A stretch of 64,000 nt of DNA from Rhexocercosporidium sp. MPI-PUGE-AT-0058 (GCA_020746875.1 JAGTJL010000006.1:2790001-2854000); one strand, 5' to 3'; shown: positions 23,383 to 34,434, counted from the first letter of the stretch. Numbers and translations are program-made. Notes: generated by a model not told the origin, from the letters alone.

Positions 23383-25141
23383 TCAGACTGCCTTGACCTT
23401 CACTCTCACACCTTTGGTTTCCCATTTGGGATATGGTACAAGGTAAGCATGTGCCATCTCAACATCCGAAATATCAGTCTCGTACAGTTGAAAATCAAAC
23501 CGAGCGAACAGAACGGCCAGGGTAAAATAAAGCTCAGCTTGAGCGAGGCTATAATCAGTCAGAGAAAGTTCAAAGTGGTCTGTAGAACAGGTAAAGCACT
23601 TAATACCTGGGCACGCTCTTGTACCCTTGCTAAATGGAACGAAATAACGGTCTAAGTTAGGCTTGTTGATCCATCGCTCGGGGATAAAACTCTTGGGATT
23701 CGGAAAGACAGTTTCGTTCATAAGAATGTCGACACTAGTCATCGAGACAGGTGTGTTTGGCGGGATAACCCATTCACCGTACTTAAGCACCTCTTGAGTC
23801 AAACGTGGGGAGCGTGTGGTGACGCCATGGGAAAGCCTCACTGCTTCATGAACGCAGCCATTGAGGAACGGTAGCTGTTCCAGTTTGTGCCAGTGCAATG
23901 GCTTCGTCGAGGTAGATCCAGCCGTAGCCAATTCTGCACGCAATTTCCGACACATATCGGGATTGTTGCTGAGATGGAAAATGCCGACAGTTAATGCCCA
24001 AGAAGTAGTTATGAGACCAGCTGCCACAATCAGTTGTGCTTCATCTCCTAAACGGGCATCGGATTTCTCCTCTTCTGGGAGGTCGCTGTGCAGCAATTCA
24101 TGGAAGATTGTCGAGTGTTCCACGTGTTTGTGAGCTTCGTTGGCGCCCTTCCTTATCTCACCCACCTGTTTGGCGAAGTCCTATTCCCTCATACGTTAGT
24201 CCGACTTTTTCGTCACAGCGAGAGGAGGGCTAAATGTATATTAACCTTTCGAAGGCCCACAACTGGAAGAACCTCTGGCTGTGTCCTGCGAACCAACCAC
24301 TCCGGCATCATATCCAAGATCGGAAATACAACAGGGAAGTGTAGGGCAAATTGTCCAACAGTGTAAACAGCCACCAACGCCTCATGAAGGCTCTCCTGAA
24401 AATTAGGCGAATCCAACTGGTCGTACGATCTGGCAAACGCATATTCGGTGATGATGTCTGTCGTCAACGCCATTAAGGCGCGACTCATGGGGAGGATTTG
24501 TCCATTCTGATATTGTGCAACCTTGCGGCAGAACTTTTCCACCTTCTCATGTATGACAGGCTGGAATTCTTCAATCTTCTTCACCGAGAACATAGGGCTC
24601 AAGGCCTTCCGCCGAAGCCGATGGAGATCATGATTTGTAGTCGAGAAAATGTCGCTAGAATATCCAAACCGCCCTGAGAAATAGGAGTATTTATCGCGCC
24701 GACCCGTACGTGAGTACAGCTGCTCGAAGTAATCGGGATCGTCGACATGGAGTTCTGTTGGTGTAATCCGAACGATTGGCCCTGTGCGATTCACCAGTGT
24801 CAGGGACAATCTGACAGTGTTGGGATGCGGACCACCATACCGTATTGCTTGTGTAGGCTCTGGATCTGGACTGTAAATTGCCCTTGCAGGACCACATCGT
24901 AGTAGAATTCGTACCAGTTGCTCAGGGCAGCAAGCTTCGGACCAGGATACCCCGCCAGTGGGCTCCAATAGAGGCGATACACGGCTGCCACTGCCACGGA
25001 AACGAGCAGCAGGAGCGATGGAAGCACGCAGAGCTTCAGCAGCGTCAGCATGGACATTCTGACAGGCGTATTGGCGCGCAGAATTGACGTCGTGGAGGTG
25101 GGGTAGCTTTGGCGGTGACTTGGTGCTGGCAAAGCAACCAT
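23383..25141 (-). CDS. Cytochrome P450 monooxygenase, CYP58-like, 4 exons, 527 aa
   Basis: A membrane-anchored fungal P450 of the general type seen in terpene pathways (similar to the CYP58 group). A hydrophobic anchor lies at about residues 30-52, followed by the hinge [15 protein letters not shown]. The I-helix reads AGLITT (333-338), so the acidic residue usual before the TT pair is Ile. ExxR is EAVR (391-394) and the FIPERW segment is near 445. The haem loop is [11 protein letters not shown] with Cys469. Exons are 25141-24841, 24781-24246, 24180-23600 and 23548-23383 (1584 nt). The last intron (GTGCTT donor) splits the haem-proximal CPGINLAQAEL segment and is required to keep it. An alternative Met lies at the anchor. 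The substrate is unknown. It is followed by an MFS gene on the same strand. Confidence 0.88.
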
Positions 25142-25988
25142 CTTCTTAAAGACGGAGAGTCCGGTCAGAAGTAACTCGGAATATAAGGTTAGCGATTTGT
25201 ATTGCTGTAGCTTGGTTTTTCAGGGGGGAGCAGCCTTCATACTTTGTGTTCATAGGGCGAGAACAAACAGCCGGATCCCGCATCGGCAGTCGAAAATCGC
25301 TGGAGATTGGTGCGGCTTCAAGCTGAGGATGTGGGATGGTCATACGAACTTTATTCCTTATCCTGGGCCTCGCAGCGATTTTGATTGAACTGGGAGAACT
25401 GGTTTGAGTTATATTTCGGATTGCCGGAAGTTTAATTGTCTTATAGTGCATGCTCAAGATGTCAAATAGATGGCAGGGGGTTCGCGTTCATATATAGGCT
25501 TGAATTCAGGTGTAAAAGATTAATATTAAAGTTGTTTAAAGAATATAAAGTTATAGAGAAAGAGAGTGTTATATACCCCTTAAAGGGAGTTATACTATAT
25601 GCGTAAAACACGTGATACGCATCTGACACAAGAAGTGTTGGATGTCACGTCTCCAGCTTAATGACAGCAAACAAGAATCGTACGTAAGACTCAATTACGG
25701 CAAATCAAGTATATTGTCAACTTTACAGAATAAACTGTGAGGGCATTCCGGCCACATAAGTAGGTCTACTGGTGAGACATGTATAAAACAAGTGCTAGTG
25801 CCTTAGGCTGCTTGGCAAGCATCAACAAGAAGACTCGATACTTTTTGCACTTTTGCAGCAGACGAATGACATAACCAAAGCGACAAACGACATTGCGAAA
25901 GTTATTCCTTTATACGCGTCGGTATGGAGCAGCGATGCCGCGCCTCTTAGCAAACTAATTACAATCTCCACTAAGACGTGAGATTATC
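25142..25988 (-). promoter_or_regulatory. Upstream region of the P450 gene
   Basis: No gene is visible. A TATATA lies on the minus strand near 25487, about 345 bp upstream of the start codon, and a CCCCTTAAAGGG palindrome sits near 25577. The region from about 25500 is moderately A+T-rich. The LINE gag relic begins at the far end. Confidence 0.35.
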
Positions 25989-26480
25989 GTGAAGATCACA
26001 GACTCATCTACAATCGAGGGCCTTCGAGCTAGAAATCCTAGAAACTTACAGAATCACGTTGACCGTGCGATCGAACAAAGTAGAAACGAGCACATTGAAC
26101 GGATCCGCGTGGCATCAGCTAATCAATTAAAGAGCGGAGACTTGAGCGTCAAGACATCGAACAGAAACGAAGCGGAAGCCTCGAAACAATTCGCAAATGA
26201 TTGGGTCAACCGGATCGGAAGAGGCACGAGTATACGGCTCCCTACAGCATTCTGGCGCATGGGACCAGGACTAGCTCGATGGATATGGAGAAGTTTGACG
26301 ACATTAGGGCTGAGCTATTGCTTGACTACAGACCTTTCATACCAAATGCAGACATTAAATACATTGGATAGCTGTCAAGAGCTGCGCTCACAAAGTCAGC
26401 CTCGACCATCATCGTCGAGTTCACTCCAGAAGGCGCAAATAAGTTCATTGACGAGGCCTTATTTATCAACTTCCAAGTAA
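25989..26480 (+). pseudogene. Truncated gag-like ORF1 fragment of a Tad-type LINE
   Basis: The reading frame contains the segment VASANQLKSGDLSVKT and a following FANDWVNRIG typical of ORF1 proteins of Tad-clade fungal LINEs. After about 26230 the homologous frame shifts: MDMEKFDDIRAELLLDYRPF and SASTIIVEFTPEGANKF are read in another frame, with one TAG. The fragment therefore has at least one frameshift and one stop, and no reverse transcriptase follows. It ends about 20 bp from the MFS stop codon, so it lies in the 3' flank of that gene. Confidence 0.7.
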
Positions 26481-26502
26481 CGTCCCTTTCCTAGGGTAAT
26501 CA

Positions 26503-28351
26503 TCAACGAAATTGAGACTGCCGTGCCATTAGTGTACATACGCCCACGACCACAGTGCAGCCAAACAGAAACCACCATCCGCCCCTCATAGCATCTGAGC
26601 ACGTTTCCAGAAATTCTGGTAGAACCTGTTCCGACAGCAACGCTCTCTGGCTCTCCGGCTGCCTGAGTATATTTTCAATTTCGCTTGGCGACAGTTCAAG
26701 ACCAGAGTTAGTCAGACCACGCTCCAGATCACTGACGAAGATTGCCGCAAATGCGGCGATGCCAAAAGTGTCACCAGTGCTCTGCATGAAAATGCTCAGT
26801 CCGGTAACAGCAGCAAGATGATCTTGCGGCACGGCCACCTGTGCCGTGAGCAGCAACCCCGACATTAGGGCACCTTGCGCCGCGCCAATAATGAACATCT
26901 CAACGACAGCCACGGCGCGGGGCGTCTGTGCATCCCACAGCGTCAATAGGCCTGTCCCGAGGATCAGAGCACCAGAGCCGACTATGGCGTTGATGCGTGA
27001 TTTGCCAAAGCGGCTGGTGATCCAGCCTGCGACGGGCCCGCCGATAGCAATGCCCAGCATGAGAGGGAGAAGCCAGACTCCGGAGAGCGTGGGCGAGTCG
27101 CCGAAGACTAACTGGAAAAACTGTGGGAGGTTGTATATGAGTCCGAGCAAACTAGTGGTCTTGATCAGCGTGAGCAATTGCCTGGGTCAGACGAAGTAAC
27201 TGACTTTGCACCGTAGAAGAATTGTCCAATGCACAGCACGACAGCGGTGCGGTTGCGTAGGAGCGGCAATGGAAACAAGGCGACCTTGGAGTGATGCTCT
27301 ACGACGGCGAACACAGCGAAGCCAGCAAGCCCTCCTACTATTGTGCCTATGACTTGACCACTTGCCCACGGGAAGGACTTGCCGCCCCAAGAGATTCCAA
27401 GCAGAAGGCAGCTGGTGCTTCCTACAAGCAGAACAGATCCCAGGTAGTCTATGCTCTTGAACTTCTCATTCCATGTCATCTGAGGAGGTGGGAGCTTAAG
27501 AACCAGAACGGAGATCAAGAGACCTACACCAATGTGAGCTCAAATCGACAGCAAGTTGTTCCGCCGTATGGTGGGAACCTTGCGTAACTCACTTATTGGC
27601 CCAATGCATAAATTGATCCAGAAGCACCATCTCCAAGTCACATACTGTGCGAAGGATCCGCCGAGGAGCGGTCCAGCAACATCTGCCACGGCCCAGGTGG
27701 CCAATATCGTCGAGATATACTTTCCAGCATCGCGCAGAGGCACTAGACCAGGGACTATGACCTGTCGACCATTTTTAAGCTTGATGAACATTTGAGACCT
27801 GACTTATAACTCACATTAACCAGGCCATAAATGCCACCGGAACCTATGCCTTGTATGACCCGCGACCAAATTAACATATCCATGGACTTGGAACCAGCGC
27901 AAAGGCCACTGCCGAGAATGAATACCGCATTTGCGAAAATGAAGGCTTCTCTCCGCCCAAAGTTATCGCTCAGCTTAGCATACAGCGGTAGAGAGTTCGC
28001 AAAGGCGATGAAGAAACCCGTTGCAAGCCAGGAGGACTTATTATAGCTGCGAAATCTAGCTGGTGCGTTAGTTACAGTTCTGTTAAGTAACTCAAGAGGA
28101 GCGGAATTCTGCGATACGTACTCTGAGCTTATGGCCGGTACCGCAGTAGCGACGATGTTGACATCAAGCGCCGATAGCAGCATCGAGACGTTCAAACCCA
28201 CCATGACAATCCAAAATTGAGCCAGCGTGAGGCCGGCCTTCGCTCCAGGTGTTGAGGGATCGCTGTTTGTTAAGTCGGCACTGGACTCACCAGTAGAGCC
28301 AAGGTGCAGGAAGTCCTTTAGAGGGTAGGTCGCTATGTTTGCCTCGTCCAT
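26503..28351 (-). CDS. MFS multidrug/toxin-efflux-type transporter, 4 exons, about 561 aa
   Basis: A plasma-membrane drug:H+ antiporter-like protein of the 14-helix (DHA2) type. After a hydrophilic N-terminus come TM1 with [15 protein letters not shown], motif A as [21 protein letters not shown], motif C as [16 protein letters not shown], and the late helix [10 protein letters not shown]. Exons are 28351-27815, 27761-27593, 27523-27201 and 27159-26503. The first two introns (53 and 69 bp) are clear. The third is uncertain: I used a 41 bp intron with a weak GTTACT donor; a GTCAGT donor 6 nt upstream (27206) also exists. ATG 28351 was chosen because upstream codons approach a transposon end. 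Its neighbours suggest export of a pathway product, which is inference. Confidence 0.82.
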
Positions 28352-28501
28352 GACAACGCCTTGGTCCGATGGGACTTTTCGCTCGGATAGCTGGTTCGAT
28401 GGGCCGTTAATTAAGAGGGTATGTCTCTTTAGCTGGGTGTCCGTTTTTATTATCTTAAGAGTGACTTTCGAAGCAGCAAAAACGCACTTTATCCCCGCGT
28501 A

Positions 28502-29799
28502 CAATCGGTTCCCTGTACTGTTCGCTAATTTTTCTTAAATTAGCTTAACTTAAAAAGCCCCGCACTCACATTTCAAATTCCCCGCTTGAATTCAATTTTT
28601 ATGATATTAAAACACTGCTTTTAATTATGGGCCGAAATCGTAAGACTGATCGCAAGGAGCTGACGCCAGCCTAAAGAGCTCAAATTTGGACTCGTTTTCT
28701 TAACGGGCATAGATTTACTGTAATATCCAGACTAGAAAAGACTCCCTACTCTACCGTCCGTAGTATTATTAAGCGAAGGCTGGAAACTGGCGATTCTAGC
28801 TTTAAGAATAAGCCTAAAAATGGACCTTCTAAGAAGACGAGTGATAGGAACGATCGAGCGCTTATACGTCACGCAAATTAAAATCTAAGAGACACTTTTT
28901 ATGCTCTTACAACTCCGTCTAAATTAGGTTATAAGCTTAGCCGTAATACAGTCCGCAAAATCCTTAAAGCTTATAGTAAAGCTAAACGTAAGCCTTGTAA
29001 GAAGTTATATTTAAAACCTAAGTATAAGAATAAGCGGTTAATTTAGTATAAGTAATAAAAAAAGATTAAAAGGAACTATTAAAAGGTTTATTAAAGTAAT
29101 AAAGTTATATTTCACGTCGGAGAAAATGAAAACACTATTTACGTCACGCGTAAGCTTAGAGAAGAGTATTTGGAGAAGAACTTAAAGCTTAGCTTTAAGA
29201 GTGGACGAACGAGTATTAGAATTTGGTCTTGTTTTTGCGGCAATAAGATAAGACCGTTAGTTATTATTAAGAAGGGAGGACTGATGAACGTAAAGCGTTA
29301 TTTAAAGACTTTTAAAGAGTATTTTATCCTTTTTATAAAAGAATAATTAAAAAATACGGCCTTAAGATAATTATGCAAGAGGATAATATTCCTTAGCATA
29401 CTATTAAAATAGTAAAGAAATATATAGAGCAATAAGGCATTCTATAGTTCTAATAGCTTCTATAATCGCCTGATCTTTTACTAATTGAGAATGTATAAAA
29501 GTAAATTAAGAATATAATTAATAAACAGAGGCATAAGATTAAGAATATTAAAATGATAAAGCGAGCTTTAAAGGAAATTTAGCCTTAAATTAAGCCTAAA
29601 ACGCTTGAGAAGTTGAATACAAGTATAGGAGCATAAATTAATGCTTATATTAAAAACAAGGGAAGAGCGACAAAATATTAATATATCTTTAATTTAAGCT
29701 TGAAATAATATAAATAAGATTAATGGTTAAGAAGTTATACGTGTTTAAAGTCATGGAGGCCTTTGCACGTCATTAGCGAATAGTACAGGGAACCGATTG
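28502..29799 (+). mobile_element. Tc1-like DNA transposon with 28 bp inverted repeats
   Basis: CAATCGGTTCCCTGTACTGT at 28502 is mirrored at the right end, finishing at 29799; the 28 bp arms differ at one base. TA duplications lie at 28500-28501 and 29800-29801. The 1298 bp unit encodes a RIPped transposase. The left end is only 150 bp from the MFS start codon, so it has entered that promoter. Confidence 0.9.
28628..29770 (+). pseudogene. Tc1-like transposase (DDE_3 type)
   Basis: From ATG 28628 the frame begins MGRNRKTDRKEL and holds a helix-turn-helix region (YSTVRSIIKRRLETG). Homeodomain-like and DDE parts follow: VGENENTIYVTRKLREEY and KSGRTSIRIWSCFCG near 29130-29240, then KKGGLMNVKRYL. 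Many TAA/TAG stops lie downstream. The last third, including the second and third catalytic residues, is degraded. Confidence 0.8.
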
Positions 29800-30349
29800 T
29801 ATATTGCGAGTCTTCGACATTATAGGGGTTGTGTTAGAAGGATCTATTATGCGTCAAAATTCAATTCCGCGGCTTAATTAGATGCTAAACTAGATGTTAG
29901 TAGCTGTTGCTAGGGTGAGGGCACATGTTAAAGACTATGATGCTGTTTGTTTATACAACTGCCGGCTCAGGTTTCAAACCACTGTCTGTTAAGATGCCAC
30001 GCCCAGGCAGAGTGGCCGATCAGTCAGCCGGCTTTTAAGCCAATCAGTCAGCTGAGTAAAAACCATCAGCTAATCAGCTCAAATATATTCATAAGCTAGT
30101 CAGCTGTAATATAGCCAGCTTATAAGCTAGCTTATAAGCTGGCCTCTTTTTTTTTTTACGATTTTAAAATAAAGTTGTAGGCAATTAGTATGTTGTTTTA
30201 ACGCTTCGCTTATGAGAAATTAATGCCCTAGAGCGGAAAACCCACTTCCGACACTTAAAATTAGGCGGTTTAACGCGGCAAGATAATTATATTCTTATTT
30301 AAAATACATTACTAATATATACTAACTCTCTCATTCCACTAATTCAACT

Positions 30350-31051
30350 CCGCAAGCTGTCTCGCTTAACTACGCCTATTGATATCGACGATATAGCTTC
30401 TTAGGCTTTTAGAGCTGTCTCTGCAAGTACTATAAGTGCTACAATCGATCCCTTTGCGCGTAAAATGGCTTTAGGTAAAAAGCCTTTACTAAATACGTCT
30501 CCTTTGCCTTTCATAATTAAAGACCGTTGTCAACGACTACTACTAGTATATAACGATAACTACAACCCTTTTAAGTCTGCGAGAGATAATCTTAAATCAG
30601 ATTATTCTTTATATTCTTTTGGAGAGCCGTTATTTAATAATAGGCTAATTAAGGCATTACTTTTACTTAAAGGCTTCATTTTGTCGCCTTTAATAAGTAT
30701 ACTAAATCGATCGTAGCTCTAGAAAGTTGGCTACACATTAGTAAAGCTTACGAGGAGCAAGAAGAACACTTTTTGGCTGTGTAAACTGTGTATGTTATTG
30801 CTTTTCTTTAAATTCTTAATGTTAATCCATTTAAGTCATCACGATTCCAAATTTATTAAAAGCAAAAGAATACTCTTTAACAGTAACTCTCTTAAAAAGC
30901 GACGCGCTATATGGCTTTAGAGCATTAATTAAATTAAGATAGAGATATCAGAAAGCTACCTTTGATAGCTCTTTAACTTGCGTAAGCCTCTGGTCTTATA
31001 AGAGGAAATTACGAGAATATCATACCTTTTCGAGAGCTTAAATTCAGGAAC
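30350..31051 (+). pseudogene. hAT transposase, N-terminal part
   Basis: A broken plus-strand frame covers this region; the longest clean piece is 30465-30716. I see no intact BED zinc finger, although WLCKLC near 30776-30793 could be a trace of one. It ends at the exact insertion point of the Gypsy element and resumes at 53136. Confidence 0.5.
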
Positions 31052-31307
31052 TGTAACGACACTAGCCAAGAGAGCGGTGTAAGAGGTATATGGTAGTACT
31101 TTAGCTGAGGTTATCGAGAGCTAATAGGTTTAATACGAAGGAAACAAGAAGATAAAGAAGGAAAAAAGGAATAGAAGGAGTATGAGTTTATATATATAAG
31201 CTCCTCCGAAACCCCTCCGGTACTAGTCCGACTCGGTATGACTTAATTACTTTTGAACCCCTGGATTCCCTGACTCGCTAAAGCTCTTAAGTGCACCTAT
31301 CGTTATA
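31052..31307 (-). repeat. Gypsy 3' LTR (left)
   Basis: A 256 bp copy of 52875-53130. On the plus strand it begins TGTAACGACACTAG and ends CGTTATA, where the other copy has CGTCACA, as RIP would produce. Confidence 0.9.
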
Positions 31308-31764
31308 TTACTCCCCTCTTAAAAAAGAGATTGTTTTTAATCTCTAATTAATCGTAGTTTAGTATTATTGCGGTGCTAAGGGCTCTTATCCGAGGTTAAG
31401 CGAGGTTACGCGAGCGTAAGCGAGGTCCTGTATAATAGTAAACAACATATTATAGGAAGGCGAGCTTTTATTTATTTAATTAATAAAATAAGCGTCCGAA
31501 TCTAGTCCGTTATTTATTATATTGTGCTGCCTTAGCGCCATCGATTTATTTACTTATATTAGCGCATATATACGTTAAACTTTTTAAAAAGTTAATTCTT
31601 TTTCTTTTAATAATATATACTTTTCTATAAGTTACTTTAAATTGTCGATTTACGTTATATAATTATTAATACATATAATTAATTAATTAAAACAAATAAA
31701 TAATAATAAGTAAATAAAATCCCGTAATTTTTATAATAAAATCTGAATTTTAATTATAATAATA

Positions 31765-32313
31765 CCTCTTTTAACCTTATCGAGAGCTTTGGCGGCGGCC
31801 TACCGTAACTGCTGCGTGCGCTGTATACGCCGGATAGCGAAAGAGCCGGGCTACTTTTATTACTTTAATAAGAGTAATTCGAAGAAATATACTTATTATA
31901 TAACTTAAAAGGGATCTTGCCGCCTTATAAGTTAAAGTTTAAAAAACTTTTAAAATAAGTCTAATATTAATACTTTTGACTTTTTAACTTTCGTAGTTTA
32001 TAAGCCTAAAGTACGGCGCGTTATTAATAGCTGCCGATAATGCGAAAGTCTAAGTTGCCGCCTCGTTAATCGACGAAGTATTACTTATAGCGACTATAAA
32101 GGCGCTTAAGATTATAAAAGAACTAAGGTTTACGGTATTAAAAAAGACTCGAGCTCTTCATTATATTATATTTAAGTAATTAAATAACGTTATTATAAGT
32201 CGTTAAGTTTATTATAAATAATATTAATATTTAATACTTAAAGGCCGTATTAAAGTTCTCATAAGTCCTCGCTACTTCGGTAGTTAAAATAGCTTGCCGT
32301 AATAATAGTATTA
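31765..32313 (+). pseudogene. Antisense Cys-rich accessory gene of the Gypsy element, 5' part
   Basis: This frame lies opposite the pol strand, close to the 3' LTR. It begins around RALAAAYRNCCVRCIRR and contains a second, RIP-damaged Cys pair (KKYTYY) followed by KGSC, giving a CxxC ... CxxC ... C layout. The same layout and a preceding SRAL segment occur in the Copia accessory gene at 32757. The Copia insertion cuts it at 32313 and the frame resumes at 46566. The start codon and any introns are not resolved. Function unknown. Confidence 0.5.
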
Positions 32314-32497
32314 TGTGGTGTAAAAGTGGATTAAAGCGCTGTGAGCAGTTGTAGTTGAATTAAAGTGATTAATTGTTATTCTAAAAGCTCTAAGCATCAG
32401 GAGAAAACAGTTGTTCTCCTGAAGGCGGTCTATAGTAGCAGAACTTAATTAGGTCACGTGCAGTGCTAAGAGAGCAGCTGCCCGTGCCTATACGACA
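32314..32497 (-). repeat. Copia-A 3' LTR (left)
   Basis: A 184 bp direct copy of 46382-46565. On the plus strand it begins TGTGGTGTAAAAGTGG and ends CCTATACGACA. It includes an internal palindrome GGAGAAAACAGTTGTTCTCC. Confidence 0.92.
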
Positions 32498-32574
32498 CAT
32501 CCCTTAGGCAATTGATAGTAGTAAGCTACTGCTATTGTGATTAGCTGTATTAAGCGAGAGCAAATAATAAAAAG

Positions 32575-33260
32575 AATCAGGCAAACAAATTCACTTATAT
32601 GCGGTAATCAGGCAAACAACTTGATTATATGAACCAACGATTTTCCTACTAAACTTGAACCTGTAAACACTCGACAACTCACAGATCGACTGTTCTCGAT
32701 CTACTATTCAATCAATTTATTAATTAATTAACTAATTAACTGCTTACTTCGATATTATGGGTGTCTCCAAGCGCTCCGCCAGAATCGTTATGGCAGAACG
32801 ACGATCTGCTCGCCAGAGCAAGGTAAGTAGCTCGATTTTCGATCTATTAGTTTCGATCTATTAATCGGAGATCGACTTGATTAAGAATCAATTGATAAAG
32901 AATAACCGCTGACTTGTAATAGGTTAAGGCTATTATTGATAGCAAGAAGAAAGTCGTCGCTAAGGCACGATTGTCGGCTGCTCCCGTCTCCGCCCCCGCT
33001 CCTCGCCGTGCTGCTGCTGTTTCCCGGGCTCTAAAGCAGTTAGCAGGTGCTCGCATGGTGGTCTGTCTGGGCTGTATTAATAGCGTCTTCCAAATGAAAG
33101 GTAGCGGTTAATGCTACGATACTGTTAGACGAGGTCTTGTCCGCGACGGCCCTCCGCAAGCTCCGGGGTCACGGGACCTCGCTTCGCCACGGTCTAGAGC
33201 ACCTCGCTACGGGCCGTAACAGTAGCAAACAATAACAATATGATAATATCAGGCAAACAA
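32575..33260. repeat. ATCAGGCAAACAA motif, three copies upstream of two accessory genes
   Basis: The 13-mer occurs at about 32576-32588 and 32607-32619, upstream of the Copia-A accessory gene ATG (32757). It occurs again at 33248-33260, upstream of the Helitron accessory gene ATG (33430). The spacing to the ATG is roughly 140-180 bp in each case. This may be a shared promoter element. Confidence 0.55.
32757..33092 (+). pseudogene. Antisense Cys-rich accessory gene of Copia-A, 5' exons
   Basis: ATG 32757 opens a 22-codon exon (MGVSKRSARIVMAERRSARQ at its start) ending at a GTAAGT donor at 32823. Exon 2 starts at 32923 and encodes a basic, Ala-rich segment leading to SRALKQLAGARMVVCLGC. The following reading INSVF is interrupted by the Helitron; without it the frame reaches a stop at 33109-33111. 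Orientation is opposite to pol and the gene starts 260 bp inside the 3' LTR. Composition is GC-rich and not visibly RIPped. The rest lies at 39434-40183. Confidence 0.6.
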
Positions 33261-33429
33261 CACCTGTAAAGTCAACCTAATATATGAAATGTGACACGCT
33301 AGAAGTATATAGGTAAGCCCTTGATTTCCTTTTGTAAAATTTTGTTTCCGTAAGCAACATCAACGTCAAGTAAGTTACGGCCCGTTTCGATCTGTTTTCG
33401 ATCTGTAAGAGATATTAACGGTCCGTAGG

Positions 33430-34434
33430 ATGTCTACTCCAATTGCTCTGGCTTACGCCACCGGTGCCTCCGCTGCTCTGGCAGCCCAGACCTACGCCGC
33501 CTCGCTGGCTCTCCCTCCCCCCCCTCCTCAGATGTTTCCTCAGTAAGTTTTCCCTTCGATCTACGGTCCGTAAAGAAGCTAACTGGTGTCCGTAAGCCCC
33601 CCCCTCCCCCCAACCCCACCCGCGCCATCCTCGCCCTCCATGGGCTGGTTGCCGTCCGCGCCGCCGTGTTACGTCCGGGCCGCACCTTTTCTGGTGGTCG
33701 CTCCTCCAACTTGGAGGCGCAACTTGTCCAAATCAGTAAGTTTCCTTTCTTTAGATCGATTACGGACCTCTTTTCGTCTGTTACGGATGACTATTGACGT
33801 GTAAATGTGCTAACTGACCCGTAGCTGGGCAAGTTGTGCTTCCAGGTTGTGAGCACTGCCAGAAAGGTGCGGGGCTCTGGACGCTTTGCGTTCAAAATCC
33901 TCGTTTCTTGGGGAAGTCGTGTGGCAACTGCCACTATAGCAGTGAAGGTGCTCGCTGCTCCCTTCGTAAGTTATATGACCTTTTCCCAGCCTTTTTCGGA
34001 CCGTAACTAACATTTCCGGATCCGTAGGCCGGGTTGCTGGTCCCCCCCCCGCCGCCGCCGCCGCCGCCATTGCTGCTGCTGCTGCTGCTAGTCCCTCTTC
34101 TGCTTCGGCGGGTCGCTCCCGTCGTCGTAACGATTCTGCGGAGGTCGCTCCTCTAGCAAAGCGTCTTCGATCCGGTAAGTAATATATTTTCGGACGTGGA
34201 TTTGGAGATTTTCGGACCGTAACTGACCGTTTTTTAGTCCGCCGGCCCGCCGCCGCTGCTGCCCCCCCCGCCCGCCGCCGCCGCACTCCCTCTCAGAGGG
34301 CACGCCGTTTCGCTGAGCTCTATAGAGAGCTAGCGGCTCTTCACGAAGAGGAGGCGGAGGTACTGGAGGATAAGGAGGAGGAGGATATCTGGGCGGTTCC
34401 GGAGTCCCCGCGGGCGGGAAGTCTCGAGTTGTAA
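33430..34434 (+). CDS. DUF3716-like Cys-rich protein gene of the Helitron, 5 exons, frame break in a C tract
   Basis: Exons are 33430-33542, 33597-33735, 33825-33965, 34028-34174 and 34238-34434, with good donors (GTAAGT four times) and acceptors. From exon 2 onward one frame gives a fungal Cys domain, C-x2-C-x8-C-x10-C-x2-C-x8-C (GCEHCQKGAGLWTLC ... SCGNCHYSSEGARC), then an Ala/Pro/Arg-rich linker with GCC and GCT runs. An acidic C-terminus ends at TAA. Exon 1 from ATG 33430 joins this frame only with one extra base: exons total 737 nt, and exon 2 opens with a run of eight C. Either the C tract has lost a base, the assembly is wrong, or translation starts in an upstream exon using the other open frame of exon 1. 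It converges with the Rep-helicase. Role unknown. Confidence 0.65.

Noticed and set aside
23150..23446. 98-codon plus-strand frame with a Cys-rich start
   Set aside because: It overlaps the P450 3' end and has no recognisable domain or conserved pattern.
32314..32497. Solo LTR interpretation of the 184 bp repeat
   Set aside because: Neither copy alone has a target duplication, but together the outer flanks match (TATTA), so they are the two ends of one element.
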